From Parachlamydiaceae bacterium (GTDB taxonomy: Bacteria > Chlamydiota > Chlamydiia > Chlamydiales > Parachlamydiaceae): 16,907 nt of DNA. The translations under genes were made by a program, and so were the position numbers. Below, one piece after another: positions 6,563 through 13,066 of this stretch; position 1 is the first letter of the stretch, and each line of letters starts with the position of its first letter. Location of the stretch: NCBI GenBank assembly GCA_013817115.1, contig JACDDG010000009.1, positions 1 to 16,907 on the forward strand, read 5' to 3'. The notes beneath the pieces were generated by a model. The model was not told the origin of the DNA and searched no databases. It worked only from the letters and a program-made list of their open reading frames with translations.

Positions 6563-9500
6563 TCACTTCATAATTTTTAAAAGTGCAGATTCAAAATCTT
6601 CCGGTTTTTTAGGTATCGTAAATGCCACCCTTCTAGAAGCTGTTTTTTTGCCTTGTTGCTGTTCCAAGTGTACAAAACTCTTATCAACTTTAACAGAAAC
6701 GTAACCGTGAGTCGAAGCATAAAAACGCACCCGTGTTACATAATAAAGCCACTGTGCTTCCACTGGAGGAACTCCGAAGCGGTCCTTTATTTCACTCCAG
6801 ATTGCATCGATCTCACCATACGAATCAACTTCACCTAATCGCTGATAGATCTCAATGCGCAAATTAGTTTCTGCAACATAGGTTTCAGGTAAACGTGCAT
6901 CGAAAGGCACCTCGATTTTTGTATCGACAGCTACTATTTGCATTGCCTTCCCTTGAAGCCTCTGAACAGCTTTTTTTAACATCTTACAGTACAAATGAAA
7001 TCCAATGGCCGCTACTTGACCGGACTGCTCAGTGCCTAAAATATTTCCGGCCCCACGTATCTCAAGATCGCGCATTGCGACTTTCATGCCACCACCATAA
7101 CCTGAAGATTCAGCCAAGGCATTAAGTCTTTTGCGAGCTATTTCAGGCATAGCTGTATAATTCCGCACTAAAAAATAAGCATAAGCACGGCGATTCCACC
7201 GGCCTACTCGCCCTCGAAGCTGATATAAATCTGCCAAGCCAAAGCGGTCAGCTCGATCGATCAAAATAGTATTGGCGTTCGGGATGTCGATTCCATTTTC
7301 GATAATTGTGGTCGCAATCAATATGTCTGCTTGTCCACTTTTAAAAGCATGAAAGACACCATCGATCTGATCAGAACTCATTTGGCCATGGCAAACAACA
7401 ATTTTTGCCTGAGGAAACTGCTTTTTGATCCGATCGCCCATCTCATAAATCGTTTCAACGCGGTTATGAATAACATAAGTTTGTCCTCCACGAGCAAGCT
7501 CGCGAGCTATCGCGGTCTTAAAGACCTCAACGCTGGAATCAGCAATGATCGTTGTTATAGGTAAGCGATCTTGCGGTGGGGTATTAATTACAGACATGTC
7601 ACGTGCACCCACCAATGATAAATAAAGCGTACGCGGAATAGGTGTTGCTGACAAAGTTAAACAATTTACACCAACCTTAACACGCTTCAAAGCCTCTTTG
7701 ACTTTAACTCCAAAACGTTGCTCTTCATCAATGATGATTAAACCCAGATCTTTAAAAATCACATCTTCACTAATCATTCGATGCGTGCCGATGACAATAT
7801 CGATGCTTCCTTCAGCAACACCTTTTAATGTTTCCTTAACTTGTTTTGCTGTTCTAAAGCGAGATAAAACTCCGATTTTAACCGGAAAATTGGTCATGCG
7901 TTCGATAAAATTTTCAAAGTGTTGCATCGCAAGGACAGTCGTAGGCACTAGCACAGCGACTTGTATATTTCCATCGACAACAGCTTTAAAGGCAGCACGC
8001 ATTGCCACTTCTGTTTTACCATACCCTACATCACCACAAACTAACCTATCCATGCATTTGCCATTCACCATCTCATCTTTTATGGCTGCGATAGCTGAAA
8101 GCTGATCTTCGGTCTCCACATACGCAAAATCTTCTTCAAATGCTATCATATCGGGGCTGTCAGGCTTACAAGGAATTGTTTCCGCTAGTTCCCTCTGAGC
8201 GTACAGATCTAAAAGCTCTGTAGCATACCCCAAAATCGCTTCTTCGGTTTTATCGCGCATGCGCTTCCAGCGTCCTGCTCCAATTGAATGCAACCGTGGA
8301 GATTCCTCACTAGAACCGATATATTTTGTCACTAAATAGGCTTGATTGAGTGGCACGAACAGCTTTCCATTCTCGGCAAATTCAATCGCTAAAAATTCTG
8401 TCATCACCCCCAAATGGTCTGCACGCTTTTCAAGCCCTAAATATTTGCCAATTCCCTGATGAAAATGCACAACAACTTCACCCGGAAGCAAATCAAAAGT
8501 TTGAATAGGGGCTGTATGGTAGGTGCTACGCTGTTTCTGGCGACGAATTTTATAGCGTTGGGTAATTTCGGTGTGAGGATGCAATAATAAATGAATTTCC
8601 GGTTTTGGCATTCCTGTAGAAAGATAGCCAATATGATATTGAACAGCTTTAGGCAACTTTATTTGACTATCAAGAATGCGTTTCTGCAAATTCTCCTCTT
8701 CCAATTCACTGCCGCACAAAAAATGGAGTTTAAGATCGCTATCGCTCCAGTCATTCAAAGCTTGCAATAGTTCTGGACCTGATATTTCCTGAGGATTGGG
8801 AGAGAGGAAAGTAGGCACAGGGAGGAAAGGATGTCGCCAGCGAACAGCTTCGAAGTCACGATTAAACAGTTCAAACTGGGCAACCGGCAAAGTGTTATTT
8901 TCAAAGGGTGTATTGAGTTTTACTGTTCCTGCTTGTTTTACACCACTTAGCTCTTCGATAGGCTGTTGAGGCCAGTAAAGTTTTTGCAATGGTGCAATTT
9001 GATCCAATAAATTTTCTATGCTGCTAAAAGAACCTTTTGGATTTGATACTACGGATATTCCACACATAGAAATGAGAGAAGCATAGCGATCTTCTAACGC
9101 TACAAGATCATCGAGAATTACGACAACATCTTTTCCTAGGTAGTCAAGGAGGGTGCAGAGTTTCGGTTGGTTTTTAATTAGCTCTAGTTCCTGAGCAGGA
9201 GTAATTTGGACGGAGTCAACTTTTCGGACAGACTTTTGGCCTATTGGGTCATATACCCGAATGGATTCTATTTCATCTCCCCAAAATTCAAGACGATAAG
9301 GATCTGGAAAAGACACCGGAAAAAGGTCTATGATGCCGCCACGTACAGCAAATTCGCCTTTATCACCAGCAACAGCAACGCGTTTATAGCCCATCGTAGA
9401 AAGCTTTTCTACAAGCTCTTTAAAGGGAAATGATTGGCCGACTTTTAAACTTAAATAGAGGTTTTCAAAATTTTGGGGAGGCAATAATTTTTGTAAACAA

Positions 9501-9859
9501 GCTTGAAGATTACTTACAATGATGTAGGGCGTTTTCGTGATGACAAGTTTTTGCAGGAGCTGATAGCGTTCTCCAACAATGTCCGGGCTTGGGGCAATGG
9601 TTTCAGAGGGCAAAGTCTCCCAGGCGGGAAAGTCGACTACTTGGACGTCTGTGAAGAAGGGGAAGTCATGAAAAAGACGAGTTTCCTCGACACTTCCTCC
9701 TGTTAAGAGCAATATGTGCTTGCCAGTGACACGTTGTGCTAAAGCAGCCAGGAAAGCTTTTGGGGCATTCCATAGTTCTTCGATTAGTATAGTTTCTCCA
9801 CGCTGTAAGGCAGCGTGCAAGAGCTGTAAGCGCTCCCCATCCATAAGTTCTTGTAACAT
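6563..9859 (-). CDS. mfd: Transcription-repair coupling factor Mfd
   Basis: An ATP-driven translocase that removes RNA polymerase stalled at DNA damage and recruits UvrA. The 1098-aa product, close to the usual 1,100-1,150, has every expected part: UvrB-like N-terminal domains (about 1-330), the RNA polymerase interaction domain beginning DLLPGEVVVHFHQGIGKY (456-473), Walker A GDVGYGKT (609-616), GTHR (691-694), DEEQ (711-714), SATPIPRT (737-744), QLRGRVGR (880-887), and the TRCF C-terminal domain (about 980-1080). ATG 9859 is used; GGGAG lies rather far upstream, so ATG 9844 (residue 6) is also possible. It is transcribed alone, divergently from the methyltransferase gene. No strong terminator is visible after its stop. 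Confidence 0.97.
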   Translation of the reverse strand: MLQELMDGERLQLLHAALQRGETILIEELWNAPKAFLAALAQRVTGKHILLLTGGSVEETRLFHDFPFFTDVQVVDFPAWETLPSETIAPSPDIVGERYQLLQKLVITKTPYIIVSNLQACLQKLLPPQNFENLYLSLKVGQSFPFKELVEKLSTMGYKRVAVAGDKGEFAVRGGIIDLFPVSFPDPYRLEFWGDEIESIRVYDPIGQKSVRKVDSVQITPAQELELIKNQPKLCTLLDYLGKDVVVILDDLVALEDRYASLISMCGISVVSNPKGSFSSIENLLDQIAPLQKLYWPQQPIEELSGVKQAGTVKLNTPFENNTLPVAQFELFNRDFEAVRWRHPFLPVPTFLSPNPQEISGPELLQALNDWSDSDLKLHFLCGSELEEENLQKRILDSQIKLPKAVQYHIGYLSTGMPKPEIHLLLHPHTEITQRYKIRRQKQRSTYHTAPIQTFDLLPGEVVVHFHQGIGKYLGLEKRADHLGVMTEFLAIEFAENGKLFVPLNQAYLVTKYIGSSEESPRLHSIGAGRWKRMRDKTEEAILGYATELLDLYAQRELAETIPCKPDSPDMIAFEEDFAYVETEDQLSAIAAIKDEMVNGKCMDRLVCGDVGYGKTEVAMRAAFKAVVDGNIQVAVLVPTTVLAMQHFENFIERMTNFPVKIGVLSRFRTAKQVKETLKGVAEGSIDIVIGTHRMISEDVIFKDLGLIIIDEEQRFGVKVKEALKRVKVGVNCLTLSATPIPRTLYLSLVGARDMSVINTPPQDRLPITTIIADSSVEVFKTAIARELARGGQTYVIHNRVETIYEMGDRIKKQFPQAKIVVCHGQMSSDQIDGVFHAFKSGQADILIATTIIENGIDIPNANTILIDRADRFGLADLYQLRGRVGRWNRRAYAYFLVRNYTAMPEIARKRLNALAESSGYGGGMKVAMRDLEIRGAGNILGTEQSGQVAAIGFHLYCKMLKKAVQRLQGKAMQIVAVDTKIEVPFDARLPETYVAETNLRIEIYQRLGEVDSYGEIDAIWSEIKDRFGVPPVEAQWLYYVTRVRFYASTHGYVSVKVDKSFVHLEQQQGKKTASRRVAFTIPKKPEDFESALLKIMK

Positions 9860-9940
9860 TTTGTATTGATAAACTCCCGATGGGATTTTTAGCCTGCAGA
9901 CCGTGAAGGACTATAGAATTAGTGTATAATATATGGTTAT

Positions 9941-9970
9941 ATTTTAGCTGAAAATGAACTACCTTTTCAA
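9941..9970 (-). promoter_or_regulatory. Candidate sigma-70-like promoter for mfd
   Basis: On the minus strand, TTGAAA (complement of 9965-9970) is followed by an 18-bp spacer and TAAAAT (complement of 9941-9946), 82 bp before the mfd start. The region is AT-rich, so chance matches are easy. Confidence 0.35.
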
Positions 9971-9978
9971 GGTTAAAA

Positions 9979-10008
9979 TTGATGAAAAAGATCAACTTTT
10001 GTTACAAT
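9979..10008 (+). promoter_or_regulatory. Candidate sigma-70-like promoter for the methyltransferase gene
   Basis: TTGATG (9979-9984), an 18-bp spacer and TACAAT (10003-10008) lie 77 bp before the start codon. Its -35 box is 8 bp from the -35 of the divergent mfd candidate, so the two would compete for polymerase. Confidence 0.35.
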
Positions 10009-10084
10009 AAACTAAAACCAAAACAAAATTTATTAAATTTCCAAAAAAATTGATAAAAATTGATACACAAACAGCGGCAAAAAA

Positions 10085-10837
10085 ATGAAAGATAAAATTA
10101 AACAAAAAAAATTAGATCCGGCAATCGAAAAATATTACAATAATGGACATGAAAAAGACCGCCTAGACTTGCATCAGCTTGAACGAGACCGGACTTTAAT
10201 GATTTTGAAAAAATTCTTGCCTGCTCCTCCGGCTATTATTTTAGATATCGGCGGCGGTGCCGGTGCTTATGCTTTTCCGCTAACTGAAATGGGTTACACA
10301 GTTCATTTAATCGACCCTGTTCCGCTTCATATCGAACAAGCAAAAAGCTACGAAACTTCATCTACGATTCAACTGGCAAGTTGTACCGTTGGAGATGCTA
10401 GGCACATTGAAAGAGAAGATCATTGTGCAGATGTCGTTTTACTCTTAGGACCATTGTACCATCTTGTTGATGAAGAAGATCGTCTAAAGAGCTTAAGAGA
10501 AGCCCACCGATTGTTAAAACCGAATGGGATGATGTTTGCTGTTGGCATTTCTCGCTTTGCTTCATTCATGGATAGTGTCTATAAAGAAGCGTTTGATCTA
10601 AAAAAACATATTATTAAACGTGAATTGAAAACAGGGGTTCACCATAAGATGTCAGAGGGTTTTGATTTTGGATATCTTCACACTCCTTCAGAATTAAAAA
10701 AAGAAATGGAAGAATGTAATTTTCAGGATGTTTCTCTTTTAGCAATAGAAGGCCCTATATGGCATAAAAAAATCATGGCAAATCTTTACCAAGATCAAAC
10801 AAATTGGCAAGAGCTTCTAAATACTGTTGAAAGTTAG
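10085..10837 (+). CDS. SAM-dependent class I methyltransferase, substrate unknown
   Basis: A 250-aa cytoplasmic protein with the Rossmann methyltransferase fold. Motif I is ILDIGGGAGAYAFPL (52-66), the acidic residue after strand 2 is in HLIDPVP (74-80), GDARHIE (103-109) fits the adenine-contact loop, and LLGPLYHL (120-127) is motif IV. HRLLKPNGMMF (141-151) is motif V/VI. This layout is that of small-molecule or ubiquinone/menaquinone-like methyltransferases; the substrate cannot be named. The N-terminus (first 40 residues) is charged and helical. ATG 10085 has only a weak purine stretch upstream. It is divergent from mfd and alone. Positions 10838-11013 after it hold no gene or clear terminator that I can see. 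Confidence 0.85.
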   Translation: MKDKIKQKKLDPAIEKYYNNGHEKDRLDLHQLERDRTLMILKKFLPAPPAIILDIGGGAGAYAFPLTEMGYTVHLIDPVPLHIEQAKSYETSSTIQLASCTVGDARHIEREDHCADVVLLLGPLYHLVDEEDRLKSLREAHRLLKPNGMMFAVGISRFASFMDSVYKEAFDLKKHIIKRELKTGVHHKMSEGFDFGYLHTPSELKKEMEECNFQDVSLLAIEGPIWHKKIMANLYQDQTNWQELLNTVES

Positions 10838-11013
10838 AAATGGAAGAATCTTTGATTGGGGCTAGTGCTCATATCATGGCTATAGCTAAAGTTAAATAGC
10901 ATAGTCCCATATGATTGCGAAGTCGATTTTTAATTGATTGGCCTATGCTTTTCATTCATCTATTTTGAAAAAGTTATGCAGCTAAATAATATAGCCCGAA
11001 AATCTTTTTGTAG

Positions 11014-11306
11014 CCCACAGCAAGGCTCTGCCGCAGCTGTGGGGATAGCAAAGTTGTCGTAGTTCCCCTGCGGGGGACCTCTTTTTTTAAATCTCCCAAA
11101 TAATTATGCAAGAAACTTTTTAGCGTTAAGTTTAGGGCTACAAATAATTCCCTCTTTATTCTTAGGGGTATAAAAAGAAGTCCCCTAAAGAGGACCGGAT
11201 TGTTCTTGCTATACCCACAGCTACGGCAGAGCCTAGGGCGGAGCTCTGGAAGAGCGGTAGAAGTCTCTCCCCTGGTGCAGCCCTGAAGGGGCAAACCCGG
11301 GGTTGG
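11014..11306. repeat. Family D GC-rich nested palindrome
   Basis: The left arm (AGGCTCTGCCG at 11023-11033, then AGCTGTGGGGATAGCAA) pairs with the right arm ending CGGCAGAGCCT at 11224-11234, and looser pairing continues inward to AAATAATT / AATTATTT-like segments. The arms contain smaller hairpins: CCCACAG (11014-11020) with CTGTGGG (11037-11043), GTTCCCC-TGC-GGGGGAC, and GTCCCCT-AAAG-AGGAC. The right flank (11235-11306) adds GCTCT-GGA-AGAGC and ends in AACCCGGGGTTGG, a 13-bp string also present at the edge of palindrome C (6290-6302). A 106-aa minus-strand frame across it is a by-product of the repeat. Confidence 0.75.
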
Positions 11307-11712
11307 ATCATATCCACCTATTTATGATGATGAGTCATGCACATTGCTGACTGTACGGACGCCTAGATTTTGACGCATCAAATACGTGGACAACATTTGC
11401 CATCAGATCCTAAGCACTTTTTCACCTTAATTCTACACCCAACCTCCGGGACTGAGCATTTCTTTCGTGAAAAGATGCGAGTAATAGAAAGCCTTCCGGA
11501 GACTGAGGCAAGAATAAACTGCAACACGTCATTCCATTCACGCTTCTAACTCAATCATTTTTTTTAAGAACTTGTCCCTTTTATTTTGTTGCCCTAAATA
11601 ACAGAAAATGATTAATTAATTAATTAAACCGACTCGCTTATAACAATCTTTAAGTGCGGAAGTTATGACTTAAATTTAGCGTCGAATTTACAAAAGCTAA
11701 CATGGAGAATTT
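11307..11712. other. Non-coding gap before the coiled-coil gene
   Basis: No coding frame is convincing. I see a hairpin region at 11446-11500, where CTCCGG pairs with CCGGAG around an inner GCATTT / AAAGATGC hairpin. There is also an approximate direct repeat, CCGGGACTGAGCA versus CCGGAGACTGAGGCA (around 11450 and 11497), and a TTAA tandem run at 11611-11628. A T-run at 11559-11566 is not preceded by a clear stem. Promoter elements for the gene at 11713 are not obvious. Confidence 0.45.
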
Positions 11713-12210
11713 ATGGAACCAGTTAATAGAGATATAAACATAATGCCCGGATTTTTTGGCGAAATAATTCCAGCTGAAAATATTCCTTTGCAAGAACTTC
11801 CAGAGCATTACACTGCTCTAGCTAAAAGCGCTAAAGATATTTATAATCTTTGGGAGCAAGCTTTTCAGAATAGTGCTGTAGTAGAAAATGCTTTCGAAGA
11901 TAACGCTCAAGGTGATGAACATTTTGCAGAAACTTTTGAGGGCGCTTTAAAGGTTGCGGCTAAAGAGATTGAGTTTCTAAATGCCGAGAATTCACATTTA
12001 AAAAATCAGAAGCGTGAAATTGCTCAAGCTGCTGAAGAAAAGGAAAAATCAGCTCAAGAACTTATTGAAGCACTTAAACAAGAAAATGCTTTGCTAAATA
12101 CTCGCATTGAAACTGTGAGTAAAGACTTTAAAATTACCACTGAGTTTTTAGCAGAAAAAGTACAAAAATTAAATTCTAATTTTGCCTTAATTCGTACCGA
12201 TATCCTTTAG
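11713..12210 (+). CDS. Small coiled-coil protein, unknown function
   Basis: A 165-aa acidic protein I do not recognise. Residues 1-30 are non-helical (IMPGFFGEIIPAENIPLQEL), 30-78 are acidic and helical, and from about 80 to 155 a long coiled coil runs with Glu/Lys/Gln-rich heptads (KEIEFLNAENSHLKNQ, QELIEALKQENALLNTRIE). There is no signal peptide or membrane segment. The start is supported by GGAG 7 nt before ATG 11713. After the TAG stop, the -1 frame stays open for about 30 more codons and reads like a continuation (VVAGYRSNFQNQINEILEI, then REKLSDKW) to a stop at 12294-12296, so the gene may be frameshifted or longer. It sits isolated between palindromes D and E, converging on the toxin-like gene. 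Coiled-coil proteins of this kind can be secreted effectors in Chlamydiae, but nothing here proves it. Confidence 0.7.
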   Translation: MEPVNRDINIMPGFFGEIIPAENIPLQELPEHYTALAKSAKDIYNLWEQAFQNSAVVENAFEDNAQGDEHFAETFEGALKVAAKEIEFLNAENSHLKNQKREIAQAAEEKEKSAQELIEALKQENALLNTRIETVSKDFKITTEFLAEKVQKLNSNFALIRTDIL

Positions 12211-12374
12211 ATGTTGTCGCTGGTTACAGGAGTAATTTTCAAAATCAGATAAATGAAATTTTAGAAATTCGCGAAAAACTATCAGACAAATGGTAGCTTT
12301 TATTGCAGATAAATGCGCCATTGAATCAATAAGTGATTGCTGTCCCAAACAGGCCTTTCACCTTGGCTGAGGGT

Positions 12375-12904
12375 ATTAGGATGTAGAATTAAAGGCCAAA
12401 AAAAATGTAGGATTTCGTGGCAAATTTGTCTTATGAAAGCCTTTCTTCAAACGAGAAAGAATGCCGCGCGCGGCATTTGGTGCCTGACGTGATATTCTGA
12501 TATTTGCATCTATTACATTCTAAGCTTTTAAAATGTGCAAATGTCAGAATATTAAAGGACTTTAACGACAAAAGACCTTAAGGACAAACGACAATAAAGA
12601 CTCCAAGGACCTTAACGACACGATGCATAGCGACCCAGAAAGCTATAAAAAGTTGTCGTTATGGTCTTTGGTGTCATTATTGTCCTTAGTCCTTAAGGTC
12701 TTTTGTCCTTAAAGTCCTTTGCTTTGACATTCGACATTCGACAATTGCACATATAGCATGATAAGTTCCCACTTGATGCAAATATCAGAATATCACTTTA
12801 GACACCTAATTCGGGGCATTTCTTCTTGTTTGCAAAAAGGCTTGCAAAAAAAACAATTTGCATTGGATTTTGCCAAAAAAATAGCCTTAATTCTACAATC
12901 CTAA
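12375..12904. repeat. Family E 530-bp multi-layer inverted repeat
   Basis: Four concentric layers are visible. The outermost, TTAGGATGTAGAATTAA near 12376-12392, pairs with 12887-12904. A middle layer with gaps joins AAGCCTTTCTTC...GAATGCC (12438-12474) to its complement at 12814-12843. A perfect 22-bp inverted repeat lies at 12489-12510 and 12775-12796. The innermost is a 32-bp repeat with one mismatch at 12554-12585 and 12689-12720. The block occupies nearly the whole gap between the coiled-coil gene and the toxin-like gene. GCCGCGCGCGGC (12463-12474) is a further small palindrome in the left arm only. No protein frame is credible inside. It may be a mobile element remnant, a structured RNA or a DNA cruciform. 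Confidence 0.85.
12554..12720. repeat. Inverted arrays of degenerate AARGAC/AACGAC units in the core of E
   Basis: The left array (about 12555-12622) has roughly eight units of the form AA(G/C/A)GAC plus 1-3 bases: AAGGAC, AACGAC, AAAGAC, AAGGAC, AACGAC, AAAGAC, AAGGAC, AACGAC. The right array (about 12652-12720) carries the same units in reverse complement (GTCGTT, GTCTTT, GTCATT, GTCCTT). The spacer is about 30 bp. The array spacing of 7-9 bp is irregular, unlike a CRISPR. Just outside is a tandem CATTCGA pair (12728-12741). Confidence 0.7.
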
Positions 12905-13000
12905 GGAGAAAGCTTGTTAAAATTAATTGATAAATCGAAGCCAACAGAACTTTACATATGAATGCATCTGTTACTAAAAAAAATTATTTAAAGCATTTCA

Positions 13001-13040
13001 ATTCACTATTTGTTTCAAAAAATAGTGAATCGATTTTTTT
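13001..13040. terminator. Hairpin terminator behind the toxin-like gene, possibly two-way
   Basis: ATTCACTATTT (13001-13011) pairs with AAATAGTGAAT (13020-13030) around an 8-nt loop. On the plus strand it is followed by CGA and seven T (13034-13040), the layout of an intrinsic terminator. On the minus strand it lies about 30 bp after the stop of the 750-aa gene, where the trailing T-run is less direct. Confidence 0.55.
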
Positions 13041-13043
13041 CAA

Positions 13044-13066
13044 CTTTAGGTCACAGTGACCTAAAG
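13044..13066. promoter_or_regulatory. Perfect palindrome across the toxin-like gene's stop codon
   Basis: CTTTAGGTCAC (13044-13054) and GTGACCTAAAG (13056-13066) are exact complements separated by one base. It spans the last leucine codon and the TAG stop of the 750-aa gene. As DNA it looks like a dimer-binding operator; as RNA the 1-nt loop would force opening of the inner pairs. Its role is unknown. Confidence 0.45.

Noticed and set aside
10974..11294. 106-codon minus-strand frame
   Set aside because: It is spread across palindrome D; composition follows the repeat and no ribosome site is present.
11307..11712. tRNA or other standard RNA gene
   Set aside because: No cloverleaf, T-loop or CCA-end pattern could be found by eye; only small hairpins.
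12554..12720. CRISPR array
   Set aside because: The units are short, degenerate, without unique spacers, and arranged as mirror images; no cas gene is nearby.
12903..12960. Strong AAGGAG site before a TTG codon (12914)
   Set aside because: The frame closes after 15 codons; at most a remnant of a lost gene.
12958..13059. 33-codon ORF starting ATG 12958
   Set aside because: No ribosome site, and it contains the terminator hairpin at 13001-13030.
12211..13060. HicB antitoxin gene near the HicA-containing protein
   Set aside because: No frame in this gap resembles HicB, and the only close neighbour on the other side is the large gene from 15361.
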